Origin: Seleniivibrio woodruffii
GTDB taxonomy: Bacteria > Chrysiogenota > Deferribacteres > Deferribacterales > Geovibrionaceae
Direction: 5' to 3'
Assembly (NCBI RefSeq): GCF_004339245.1
Contig: NZ_SMGG01000003.1
Span: forward strand, 1,213,483 to 1,277,482
DNA length: 64,000 bases
The translations under genes were made by a program, and so were the position numbers. Positions 25,146 through 34,212 of the stretch are shown here, piece after piece. Under the pieces are notes generated by a model. It made no database searches and was not told the DNA's origin. It saw nothing but the letters and a program-made list of their open reading frames with translations. Positions within the stretch are counted from its first letter, which is position 1. Every line of letters starts with the position of its first letter.

Positions 25146-27005
25146 ATGATTGTGAATATGACAAAACATCACCATGATTCGCTTCTTCTGCGGGTTTCTG
25201 GCAGAGCACCCTTCGATAAGGTTCTCTGGGCTTCGGACGGTGTCCGCAGAATGATGTATCACAATCCTGTTGGCAAGACCGTTTCCGAGGTTTTCGGCGG
25301 TTATGTTTATGCCGAATGCGGAGAATCACGCACGGGTCAGCTTGTCAAAATCGATAACAGTCATTACATTCTCACCTTTACAGATATAGGTTTCGATTCA
25401 TGCCTCCTTGCCGCTTTGTATCCTGTCTCAGGTTCCGTTGCGGTGAGACAGGAAGACTCGGTCTCGCAGCTGGACGAAGAGGTGCGCAAGAAAACTCTGG
25501 CGCTTAACCAGGCCGTCAGCGACCTTGAACTCCACAGAAAAAAACTCAGCCAGACAAACCAGATATCAGGAGCCGGAAACTTTGAGTACTTAAGCGACCA
25601 GAAATGTCTGGTGCTGACTCCTGATGCATGTAGGGTGCTCGGCGTTGAGGACAAGAACTGCGTTATCAGCATTGACGACATCTGCGGCAAGATGAAGGAG
25701 AACAAATTCCGTCAGCTCTGCGAAACCATCGCCGGAGTCACAGAGAACACAAAACTTGAGACGGAGATAACCTTTACCGACGACCACGGAACGGACAGGC
25801 ATCTGCGGGTGGTTATGAAAAAACTGTCCCCCACAACCTGTGTTCTGGACGGCGTTTTTCACGACATTACATTCAGAAAGAATGCGGAAAAGGAACTGCG
25901 CAGGCAGGAATCATTCTACCGCACGCTATACAATAAAGCCAACATCGGCATTTTTACAATGGATGCGGAGGGGAATATCCTCGACTGCAACGAACACTGT
26001 CTGACGCTTTCCGGTTATACAGCAGAAGAGCTGAAAAACAGAAAAGCATCGGAAATACTCATCCTGCCGGAAGACAGGGAGCGTATTTCCGCTGTTTTCT
26101 ATAACCTGCTGGACACTATTGAAAAATCAGGTTCGGTGGATTTCAGGATACGCACCAAACAGGGAAGCATCATCGATGTCCTCATGAGCTTCGAGGCCAT
26201 AACAGGCGAAGGCGGAGAGGTGAGGATATTCTGCTTCATAAGCGACATCACTCACTATAAGCAGGTTCAGCAGAAGAACATAGAGCAGGAGCGCATGCTC
26301 CTTCAGCAGTCCAAAATGGCCACCATGGGCGAAATGGTGGGCATCATAGCCCATCAGTGGGTTCAGCCTCTCAACGCAATCTCCATGATAGCCCAGATGC
26401 TTCAGGAGCTTCTGGAGGTTGACGCTGAATCGGAGAAACTGGTGCGCAAGACAGTGGCCAGCATAAACGAACAGATAGAATTTATGACCGCTACCATAAA
26501 CGATTTCAGGGATTTCCTGAAACCCTCCTGCAGGGCGGGCAATTTCAGTATTTTAAGAGCTGTTAACGATGTTCTCCAGCTTTTCAGGCCTCAGCTGAAA
26601 TATCACAAGATAAAATGCGGACTCTATCCCGAAGACGAGACGCTGAAAGAAGTTCTGGTTTTCGGATATGAGAACGAGTTCAAAAACGTTGTGCTCAACC
26701 TGCTGACGAATGCCAGAGACGCCATTGAGGCCAACAACTCCGACGACGGCGAGATTGATATTGTGATCGGCAGGCGCAACGATCGGGTTCTTCTGTCGGT
26801 GATAGACAACGGCGGCGGAATAAGCAGTGATATGGTCGGAAAGATATTTTCCGCCTATGCCTCGACAAAGGGCGAAAAGGGCACAGGGCTCGGACTGTAT
26901 ATGAGCAAGCTCATAATAACCGAGCGGATGAAAGGCACAATATTCGCCGAGAACACAGGTTTCGGCGCAAAGATAACCATCTCTCTGGGAATCGTTCAGG
27001 CGTAG
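25146..27005 (+). CDS. Soluble PAS-domain sensor histidine kinase
   Basis: Kinase of 619 residues without membrane segments. An N-terminal sensor-like part (1-90) and a short coiled coil (about 105-140) are followed by a degenerate PAS/PAC (about 135-250) and a clear PAS/PAC (257-378; FYRTLYNKANIGIFTMDAEG). The phosphoacceptor His is in IIAHQWVQPLNAIS near residue 403, the N-box NLLTNARDAIE near 514 and the G-box GEKGTGLGL near 578. It belongs to the HQW-type kinases common in related anaerobes. No response regulator is adjacent, so it is an orphan. Its end overlaps the convergent DUF5610-like gene by 10 bp. Confidence 0.92.
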   Translation: MIVNMTKHHHDSLLLRVSGRAPFDKVLWASDGVRRMMYHNPVGKTVSEVFGGYVYAECGESRTGQLVKIDNSHYILTFTDIGFDSCLLAALYPVSGSVAVRQEDSVSQLDEEVRKKTLALNQAVSDLELHRKKLSQTNQISGAGNFEYLSDQKCLVLTPDACRVLGVEDKNCVISIDDICGKMKENKFRQLCETIAGVTENTKLETEITFTDDHGTDRHLRVVMKKLSPTTCVLDGVFHDITFRKNAEKELRRQESFYRTLYNKANIGIFTMDAEGNILDCNEHCLTLSGYTAEELKNRKASEILILPEDRERISAVFYNLLDTIEKSGSVDFRIRTKQGSIIDVLMSFEAITGEGGEVRIFCFISDITHYKQVQQKNIEQERMLLQQSKMATMGEMVGIIAHQWVQPLNAISMIAQMLQELLEVDAESEKLVRKTVASINEQIEFMTATINDFRDFLKPSCRAGNFSILRAVNDVLQLFRPQLKYHKIKCGLYPEDETLKEVLVFGYENEFKNVVLNLLTNARDAIEANNSDDGEIDIVIGRRNDRVLLSVIDNGGGISSDMVGKIFSAYASTKGEKGTGLGLYMSKLIITERMKGTIFAENTGFGAKITISLGIVQA

Positions 27006-27595
27006 GATTTCTCCGGCTGCCTGTTCAGGTATTCAATATACCCGTCCATCTTCTCCATTGTTCTGTCATAGGTCTGGTGCGTTATGTCGGGCGTATTCTC
27101 GCCGAACAGTCCTTTCACTGATTCATAGCCTTTGGTTATGGCGTCCTTAGCCTCTTTCAGCTTTTCAATGTCGTTGCCCGAAAGCTTTCTGGCAAGTTCG
27201 AACAGCCTGTCCGATGTCTTTTCAACTCCGTAATATCCGTCCTCGCCGAGCATCTCTTCGGCTTTTTTAGCCACGTCCTGCGTGGGTTCGCCGCTTATCT
27301 CTATTGAAACCGAAAGAACCCTGATGCTTGCGGAATATTGAAATGACTGGTCTTTCAGGTTGTCTGCCGTACGTCTTGAAATAATATCCATCAGGTTTGA
27401 TGCAGACCTGTAGAGGTGCTCCTCCACAGGAGAGAGGGCACTTCTGCCGCTGTATGCCGACTGGTCGTTTCCGGTCTTAATCTCTATGCTGTCGTAGTTA
27501 ACACTTACGTTCGAAGCTGTTCTGCTTCCGTTTGAGCCGGACTGTTTTGCGCTGTATTGTAATTCAGCGGATTTTACATTAATGTTGATATACAT
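26996..27595 (-). CDS. DUF5610-like hypothetical protein
   Basis: Protein of 199 residues with no signal peptide. The first half is Ser/Asn-rich and includes repeated SVSIEI-type strands (YSASIRVLSVSIEISG). The second half (YYGVEKTSDRLFELARKLSG ... GYESVKGLFGE ... TYDRTMEKMDGYI) has the pattern of DUF5610 domains, seen in flagellar or surface-associated proteins of Gram-negative bacteria. Function unknown. It is a single gene convergent with the PAS kinase. Confidence 0.6.
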   Translation of the reverse strand: MYININVKSAELQYSAKQSGSNGSRTASNVSVNYDSIEIKTGNDQSAYSGRSALSPVEEHLYRSASNLMDIISRRTADNLKDQSFQYSASIRVLSVSIEISGEPTQDVAKKAEEMLGEDGYYGVEKTSDRLFELARKLSGNDIEKLKEAKDAITKGYESVKGLFGENTPDITHQTYDRTMEKMDGYIEYLNRQPEKSYA

Positions 27596-27687
27596 AGTCT
27601 CAACTCCGGATGTTTCGGTTATATGTGCAAATCGACCTGTTCCGGTTTTGCTTAAGATAATTGTGTTTTCATTGTGGAGAGGGTTTG

Positions 27688-27903
27688 ATGCTTAAAAAGC
27701 TGGATTATACCGTTCTTATTGTTCTGGCTCTGTTTCTGGGGCTTGCGCCCTTCACTCCGGAGCCTCATGTGGCTGAGAAGCTGAGGATGCTGTCTGAAGG
27801 AACTCTGAAACGGCCGATAGATATATTCGACCTGTTCTTTCATCTCGCTCCTGTGCTGCTGATAGTTCTTAAGTTTGCGCTGGGCAGGCGCAGAGTATCA
27901 TAG
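27688..27903 (+). CDS. Small two-helix membrane protein
   Basis: Protein of 71 residues with two hydrophobic helices separated by a polar linker: LDYTVLIVLALFLGLAPFTPEPHVAEKLRML, then PIDIFDLFFHLAPVLLIVLKF. This conserved short family is often labelled 'RND transporter', but it is far too small to be one. Function unknown. The ATG at 27688 is preferred, with GGAGAGGG upstream. Its stop overlaps the end of the convergent EAL gene if that gene is read through its internal TAG. Confidence 0.7.
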   Translation: MLKKLDYTVLIVLALFLGLAPFTPEPHVAEKLRMLSEGTLKRPIDIFDLFFHLAPVLLIVLKFALGRRRVS

Positions 27904-30636
27904 CTTGTTGTCGGGTTTCGGTTTGGGGGTCGGTTCCGGTTTGCCGAAGAAATATCCCTGTGCAAAATCCACGCCCAGTTCCTTCGCCTTTTCCGCAGAG
28001 GCCTTGTCGGCTATGAACTCCCCGATGGTCTTCATATGCATTTTCTGCGCGTAGCTGGTTATTGAACGCACTATGTCCGATGCTCTTTCGTCCTTGGTGA
28101 TGAGCTTTATGATGCTCGCATCAATTTTGATGTAGTCAGCCTACACCTTCAGCAGATAATCGAAGTTTGAATATCCTGAACCGAAGTCGTCAATGGCTAT
28201 CTTTGTTCCGTTGCGTTTGAATCTTGAGATGATGCCCACGATGTTCTCGTCCGCAGTGAGCCTTTCGGTTTCGACTATCTCTATCACCATGCGGTCGAGC
28301 ACGTTTGCCTCTTTAGCATAGTTGAATATCTCGTCGATGGTTTCGGCATTCTGAAGGTCTTCGGCGGAGAGGTTTATTGAAAACTCGCTCTTCATCATGC
28401 GGAAGATGTCTATGGATTTTTTGACAACGGCCAGAGTCAGTCGGGGATACAGCCTTGTCTGCTTGCTTATTTCAAGGAAACTGGCGGGTGATATCACCGA
28501 ACCGTCTTCACCGATGATGCGCATTAGGCATTCGTATTTTTTGATATAGTTGTCCGCATAGGAGTATATGGGCTGGAAGAAGGGGACTATCCTGTCCTTT
28601 TCCACAGCCTCGTTCAGCATCTTCATTACCTTTATGTTCTGTTCGTAAATTTCAAAGTTGCTTGTTATGTTCGGGTCGAACACTTTGTATGACTTATTTT
28701 CGAACTTCGCCTGCTGCATAGCTATGTCGGCCTTGGCCATTATTTCGTCCGAGCCGCCGGCAAAGCCCATTCTGCATGTAACCATCACCTCTTTGCCCTC
28801 TATCACGAAAGAATCCTTCACAATCTCTCCGGAGGCGGCCACAACCATGGGTATGAACTCTTCCATATCCATGTATGGAGCCAGAAGGGCGAAAACGTCG
28901 GAGTGGAGACGGTATATCTCAAAGTTTTTCATTGTGGAGTTGGCGATCATCCTTTTTGCGAAATAGGTGAGCAGTTCATCCCCCATCCGCATGCCGTAAA
29001 GCTCGTTTATCTCGTGGAACCTGTCTATGTCGATGACTGCCAGACAGGGCATTTTTGAATTGTCGATATCCTGTTCCAGCTTATATCTGTTGCCAAGTCC
29101 GGTGAGCCTGTCCACGCTGAAAACGTTCTGGAGCTTCTCCCTGTTCTCGATGACCTCGGTAACATCCTGGCTGCACGACGTATACTGCACTATGCGGCCC
29201 TTTTCGTCCTTAATGGGGATAATGGTCACATTGTGGTAGTAGTGGGTTCCGTCGGGTCTGAGGTTCTTTATGATGCCTTTGAATATCTTCCCTCTGGCGA
29301 TGGTTTTCCAGAGTTCGGCAAAGTATTCTGACGGAGTGTCGGGATGGCGCATTATGTTGTGTTTCTGCCCTATCAGCTGTTCACGGGTGTAGCCGCTGAT
29401 ATTGCAGAACTGATCGTTAACGTAGGTCATCACTCCTCTGGGGTCGGTCATGCTGACAACGGAGCTTTCATCCATTATGAATTTATACTGCTTAAGGTCG
29501 TTCAGAATAACGGCCTCCTTGTCCTCAACCTCACGCATCCTGCGGAAGATATATGCGGACATGGCCACCGAACAGATGAACAGAAAACCTATCAGATAAA
29601 TGTTTGAAACGAGTTCACTGCGGGTGGTCTTCATCAGAGCCGCTTTTTCAGCTTTAATCATTTCATTCAGAGAAACGTAGTAGAAACCTGTGCCGACTAT
29701 CCATTTCCAGTCCGGAATATAGCCGATGTAGGTGGTTTTTTCGGTGTAGCCCTGTTTGTCGGGCAGTTCCCACTTATAGGACAGATAACCGCCGCCCTGT
29801 TTTTGAGCCATCTCCACAGCTTCAATGAGGATTCTGCGGCCGTCGCCGGAGCGAACCTCTTTAACATCGGCAGAGGAGAACTTGGGATCCGGATGGAAAA
29901 TATTTTCGTAGTCGGAGGTTATCACCCAGAAATATCCGGTGTTGTCCAGACCGAACCTGTCGGTGCGCAGGGTTTCCAGTATGTCCTCTTTGGCTATGTC
30001 CTCCAGTTCGTCCAGATATACTCCTGATGCTATCATAAGCTGGGTCTGGGGGTTGTATCTCGCATAGGCTATCTTTTTGTAGAGGGCGCCGTGGCCGTCG
30101 GGTTTAACGAAGTCATATTCTCCGTAGGCTTCGCCCTTTTCGTATGCGGTTTTAATGAATTTTGCAAATTCGTTTTTGTTTACCAGCTTAAGGGCGTTCA
30201 TTCCCTCGAACTTGGTGTTTCCACCGTGGCTGAGAACTTTTCCGTCCTTGTCCAGAACGTAGTAGTATCCGGTCTTAAATTCCCATTTTATGGAGTGTAC
30301 GAACGATTCCAGAGATTTTCTTATGGCCGCCTGAGATGCGCCGGAACGGTACATTCCGGAGACGAATGAATCGGCTGAGTTTACTCTGTCTCTTACAGAA
30401 ACCCTCGCCTGAGTGTAGACTTCTTCCTTTTCAAGCTCTATTCTGGCTGTTAGACGCTCTATCTCGGTGCGGATAAGTTCTTTCTGTCTGAGAATGTAGT
30501 TTTTTTTGAGTTCCTGCTCGGAGTTGCTTATATGCTTGTTTGACAGGGCTGTGAGGTTATACAGCAGTGCCGCAGAAAAAATAACCGCAACAGATATTGC
30601 GGTGAGGAAAGTTACTGTGGACAGTCTCATTTTCAC
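27898..30636 (-). pseudogene. Cache-PAS-GGDEF-EAL protein interrupted by in-frame TAG
   Basis: A membrane c-di-GMP-type protein whose frame is open for 831 codons, meets TAG at 28143-28141, then stays open for 80 more codons that complete the EAL domain. Layout: membrane helix (about 7-28), double Cache sensor (about 60-325; TGYYYVLDKDGKVLSHGG and TGYFWVITSDYENIFHP), second helix (about 345-362), PAS (about 375-490), GGDEF, EAL. The GGDEF signature is changed to HSDVF, so no cyclase activity is expected. EAL motifs before the stop: ECLMR, NLS, EIVETE, DDFG; after it: YIKID, the EF glutamate and QGYFFGKP. The truncated product lacks the catalytic Lys and could not be an active phosphodiesterase. 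A C-to-T change of CAG is the simplest cause; sequencing error or suppression is possible. Confidence 0.8.
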
Positions 30637-30745
30637 GCCCTTAATAGTTAACCTACAATATCATATAATATATTAAACTTCAATAATTCCAATCGTTATT
30701 TAAATGTGCTAGATTTATGTAATATGCAAAATTGTGGAACGATAA

Positions 30746-32572
30746 ATGGATACTAATTTAGAGCTGCTCAGAAAAATGAGGATAGCCGGAGCCTATGCGG
30801 ATGCCGGTTTGAAGGTTCTTTCAAAAAACAGCCTTTTTGATGAATACTTTCAGGGGGCGGAGTTTATTCTGCCCGCATCATATTTTCTCGGCAATGTGCC
30901 GGATTTCTTTTCTGTGGTCAGGGGGGAGCGTGAGGCGCTGTCTGCAAACACGTCGCTGATGGTTAACGGCAGAAAGCAGGTTTTTGCGCTTAAACTGTTC
31001 ATGGATAAAGACAGCAGGTTTCTTTTTACAGCGCACAACCTCACTGTTGAGGGTAATTCGGAGCTGAACCTTTACGGTTCGGATGAGCCCTTTATTCCTA
31101 AATATCTGCACAATTCGGCTCCGATGCTTATCATCGATGCCGGACAGAGCGGACGCATACTGGATGCAAACGATGCTGCATGCAGTTTTTACGGCTATAC
31201 AAAGTCGGAGATGGAGTCTCTGACAGTCGACCAGATAAACACCCTTGGCCCAGAGGCAATCAAGAAGGAGATGTCTCTGGCTGTGCTCTCAAAGAGAAAC
31301 TATTTCAACTTTAAGCACAGGCTGAAAAACGGCACTGTTAAGGATGTCGAGGTTTATTCAAGCGCCGTTCCCATAAAAGGCAAGACACTGCTTTTCTCAA
31401 TTGTCATAGATGCTTCGGAAAAAAAGATGTACGAAGTTCTTCTGGCGGATCTGAACGCCAGAATCAACGAGCGGGTGGAAGCCGAAAAAATGTCGTGCAT
31501 AGTTACGACATCTAAATATCAGAACCTTTTCGAAATGAGTCAGGATGCGGTCATCATCATGGAAATGGACGAAAACGGCAAGCTGAACTTTGCGGATGTT
31601 AACAGGGCGGCCTGTTCCCTGTTCGGCTACTCAAAAGAGGAGCTGATGAAAAAACGCTCCCGTGAGCTTGTCTATGATGATGAGGAGTTCAAGGAATATC
31701 TCCAGAGGCAGAGGCTTGCTCTGGACAGCATCGGAGTTCACGAAGGCAGACTCAAGATAGTGCGTGCGGACGGAAAGATACTCACGGCAGAGATAATGGT
31801 GCGGCAGAACTTTATGCTGGGAAAACCGGTTGTTATTGCCGTTGTAAGGGATATAACAGAGCGGCTGAACCGCGAGAAAGAGCTGATGGAAAAGGATATG
31901 CTTGTGATTCAGCAGAAGAGGATGGTCGAGATGGGAGGTCTGCTCTCCGCCGCCGTCCACCAGATGAAACAGCCGCTTACAGCTATCTCTCTGGTTGCCG
32001 AAGTCATGACGTCGGAGCCGGAGAACCTGGAAGAGAGCAGGGAGATTCTGAAAACTCAGGTGCAGTACCTGAACGAAACCCTTACCGAATTCAGAAACTA
32101 TTTCAGCTCCGCACAGGAAAATTCTGTTTTTCATCTTGTGGAACAGGTAGATAAGGTCATCAATATTGCCAAGCCTCTGCTGGCGGTCAACGGAATAACC
32201 GTTAATGTTTCAGGGGATGAAAACCTTACCATATATGGGCTTTCGGGTGACTTTAAGCAGATAATGATGAATCTGGTGATGAACTCCGTCGATGTTATCA
32301 GGGAACGGGGAATCAATAACGGAGCCATCGATATAAACGTTTTCAGAAGCGGGAATCATGCCGTAGTGAACTTCTCCGACAACGGGGGCGGAATTGAAGA
32401 ATCCCTCCTGCCGGACGAAATTTTCAAACCGTTCTTTTCTACCAAAGGGGACAAGGGAACAGGAATAGGCCTTTCCATAGTCCGCAGCATGGCGGAGAAG
32501 ATGGGCGGACACGTTAAAGCGGAAAACAGCCTCTCCGGCGCAGTATTTACTTTGGCTTTAAATTTAACGTGA
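30746..32572 (+). CDS. PAS-PAS sensor histidine kinase (orphan, soluble)
   Basis: Kinase of 608 residues without membrane segments. After an N-terminal region (1-100) come PAS1 (about 117-235; SAPMLIIDAGQSGRILDAND) and PAS2 (about 257-380; FEMSQDAVIIMEMDENG). The phosphoacceptor His is in AVHQMKQPLTAISL near residue 405; N-box NLVMNSVDVIRE near 508; G-boxes DNGGGI and GDKGTGIGLSIV. Divergent from the EAL gene, with about 110 AT-rich bases between them. No response regulator is adjacent. It shares the HQxxQPL kinase style with the one at 25.1 kb. Confidence 0.92.
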   Translation: MDTNLELLRKMRIAGAYADAGLKVLSKNSLFDEYFQGAEFILPASYFLGNVPDFFSVVRGEREALSANTSLMVNGRKQVFALKLFMDKDSRFLFTAHNLTVEGNSELNLYGSDEPFIPKYLHNSAPMLIIDAGQSGRILDANDAACSFYGYTKSEMESLTVDQINTLGPEAIKKEMSLAVLSKRNYFNFKHRLKNGTVKDVEVYSSAVPIKGKTLLFSIVIDASEKKMYEVLLADLNARINERVEAEKMSCIVTTSKYQNLFEMSQDAVIIMEMDENGKLNFADVNRAACSLFGYSKEELMKKRSRELVYDDEEFKEYLQRQRLALDSIGVHEGRLKIVRADGKILTAEIMVRQNFMLGKPVVIAVVRDITERLNREKELMEKDMLVIQQKRMVEMGGLLSAAVHQMKQPLTAISLVAEVMTSEPENLEESREILKTQVQYLNETLTEFRNYFSSAQENSVFHLVEQVDKVINIAKPLLAVNGITVNVSGDENLTIYGLSGDFKQIMMNLVMNSVDVIRERGINNGAIDINVFRSGNHAVVNFSDNGGGIEESLLPDEIFKPFFSTKGDKGTGIGLSIVRSMAEKMGGHVKAENSLSGAVFTLALNLT

Positions 32573-32633
32573 TATAATTCAGTATAAGATTAACCGGAAG
32601 ATTGAGATAATAAAAATTATTAAAAGATTTATA

Positions 32634-32661
32634 TTGTATTCTGGGATTTTTATGCTATAAT
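32634..32661 (+). promoter_or_regulatory. Rubrerythrin promoter
   Basis: TTGTAT, 16-base spacer, consensus TATAAT (32656-32661), 30 bases before the rubrerythrin ATG, in a very AT-rich stretch. Confidence 0.65.
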
Positions 32662-32690
32662 CCAAAAAAATAAAACACAGGAGGACAGAA

Positions 32691-33287
32691 ATGTCAAAAT
32701 CATTGAAAGGTACTCAGACACTTGAAAATCTTGTTAAGGCTTTCGCCGGTGAATCTCAGGCCCGCGGCAGATACACAATGTACGCTGCTCAGGCTCGCAA
32801 AGAGGGATACCGTCAGATAGAGAACATCTTCCTTGAAACTGCGGACAACGAAAGAGTCCACGCAAAACGCTTCTTCGATTATGCAAACGACCTGCTCGGC
32901 AGCGAAATTCCCATGATGGTGAACATCAACGCAGCCTATCCCGTTGCATATGCTCAGACTCTGGACAACCTCAAGTTTGCAGCCGACGGCGAACATGAAG
33001 AGTGGGAGATCCTTTACCCCGCATTCGCAAAGATAGCTAAAGAGGAAGGCTTCCCTCAGGTTGAAACTCTCTTCACAAAAATCGCAGCCATCGAAGCTCA
33101 TCACGAAGCAAGATACCGCACACTGGCAAAAAACATTGCCGACGGCCTTGTTTTCAAAAAGGGCGCAACTGTGGCATGGAAATGTCTTGTCTGCGGACAC
33201 GTTCACGAAGGTCTGGAAGCTCCCGCTGTGTGCCCCACCTGCGTGCACAAACAGGAGCACTTCGAACTTCTGGTTGTTAACTACTAA
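32691..33287 (+). CDS. rbr: Rubrerythrin
   Basis: Cytosolic peroxidase of 198 residues that reduces H2O2 in anaerobes. The N-terminal four-helix domain carries diiron ligands in AGESQARGRYTMYA, TADNERVHAKRFF, EHEEWEILYP and IAAIEAHHEARY. The C-terminal rubredoxin-like domain has CLVCG and CPTC (WKCLVCGHVHEG ... VCPTCVHKQEHFE). A consensus promoter and AGGAGG site precede it and a terminator follows, so it is transcribed alone, probably at high level. Its likely electron donor is a rubredoxin or similar protein. Confidence 0.97.
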   Translation: MSKSLKGTQTLENLVKAFAGESQARGRYTMYAAQARKEGYRQIENIFLETADNERVHAKRFFDYANDLLGSEIPMMVNINAAYPVAYAQTLDNLKFAADGEHEEWEILYPAFAKIAKEEGFPQVETLFTKIAAIEAHHEARYRTLAKNIADGLVFKKGATVAWKCLVCGHVHEGLEAPAVCPTCVHKQEHFELLVVNY

Positions 33288-33294
33288 GTCAAAA

Positions 33295-33323
33295 GGGCGG
33301 GCAGAAATGTCCGCCTTTTTTTT
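33295..33323 (+). terminator. Intrinsic terminator after rubrerythrin
   Basis: Stem GGCGGGCA/TGTCCGCC (one G-U) with GAAA tetraloop and a run of eight T residues. Confidence 0.92.
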
Positions 33324-33380
33324 AATGCATTTCCATCAATTTAGGTCTATCATCGCTGAAAATTTTTTTTCGGTGATTAA

Positions 33381-34148
33381 ATGGATATCCTTCATGTAAT
33401 AGTTCTCAGCATAGTCGAAGGTCTCACAGAATTTCTTCCCATATCTTCCACAGGACACATGATCGCCGCAGCGGAGTTTATGAAACTCCCGCAGACAACC
33501 GCCGTTGAGGCTTTCGAGGTGATCATCCAGCTTGGGGCTATCCTTGCCGTTGCTGTTGACTATAAAAGTAAATTCACCAGAGAGTATATTCCGCTCTGGT
33601 TCTATATAATCCTGTCGTTCATCCCCGTGGGGTTCGCAGGTCTTCTGTTCCACGAACAGGTCAAAGCTCTTTTTTCGGTAAAGGTTGTCGCTGTCATGCT
33701 TATCGTCGGCGGGGTACTTTTTATCATAGCAGAGCTTATCTATAGGAGAATGACCGTTAAAGTCCATTCCATTGAGCAGTTGGGATTCAGAAATATTCTG
33801 ATAGCAGGGCTTTCGCAGATTCTGGCTCTGATTCCCGGAACGAGCAGAGCCGGTGTTGTTATTCTGGGTGCTATGTTTTCCGGAGCAGGCAGAAAAGCCA
33901 GCACAGAGCTTTCATTCCTCATGGCGCTTCCCGTAATGACCGCCGCCGCAGGTTTCGACCTGCTGAAAAACTTCCATGAGCTGAAAGCCGTTGGGTTCTC
34001 ATACCTCGGACTGGGATTTGTGATAGCTTTTATTTCGGCTTATGCCTCAATACGATTTTTCATAAAATTCGTCAGAAGCCACACCTTCATCGGTTTCGGG
34101 GTCTACCGCATCATCTTCGGCGTGCTTCTTCTGTATCTTTTCGGATAA
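33381..34148 (+). CDS. uppP: Undecaprenyl-diphosphate phosphatase UppP/BacA
   Basis: Integral membrane phosphatase of 255 residues that recycles undecaprenyl pyrophosphate for peptidoglycan and glycan synthesis. Conserved motifs: SIVEGLTEFLPISSTGHMI (E/Q-rich motif with the catalytic glutamate) and PGTSRAGVVILGAMFSG (phosphate-binding PGxSRSG-like, with Ala replacing the second Ser). About eight hydrophobic segments. Single gene, between the rubrerythrin terminator and the CRISPR array. Confidence 0.95.
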   Translation: MDILHVIVLSIVEGLTEFLPISSTGHMIAAAEFMKLPQTTAVEAFEVIIQLGAILAVAVDYKSKFTREYIPLWFYIILSFIPVGFAGLLFHEQVKALFSVKVVAVMLIVGGVLFIIAELIYRRMTVKVHSIEQLGFRNILIAGLSQILALIPGTSRAGVVILGAMFSGAGRKASTELSFLMALPVMTAAAGFDLLKNFHELKAVGFSYLGLGFVIAFISAYASIRFFIKFVRSHTFIGFGVYRIIFGVLLLYLFG

Positions 34149-34154
34149 CAGGAT

Positions 34155-34196
34155 ATCAGCCTCCTTTAATAAATGAGGGCTGGGGTGGATTTGTTT
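34155..34196. repeat. Short copy of the 'CCTCC...GGAGG' intergenic repeat
   Basis: CCTCCTTTAATAAATGAGGG followed by CTGGGGTGGATTTG matches the block at about 3417-3450 (CCTCCTTTATTAAAGGAGGG, TTGGGGTGGATTTT). It lies directly before the distal end of the CRISPR array. Confidence 0.6.
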
Positions 34197-34212
34197 TACC
34201 TGATCAGAGATA

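Noticed and set aside
28141..28143. General recoding of TAG as an amino acid
   Set aside because: TAG ends other intact genes in the window, such as the tautomerase, methylmalonyl-CoA mutase and OmpR-type regulator genes, so it acts as a normal stop.
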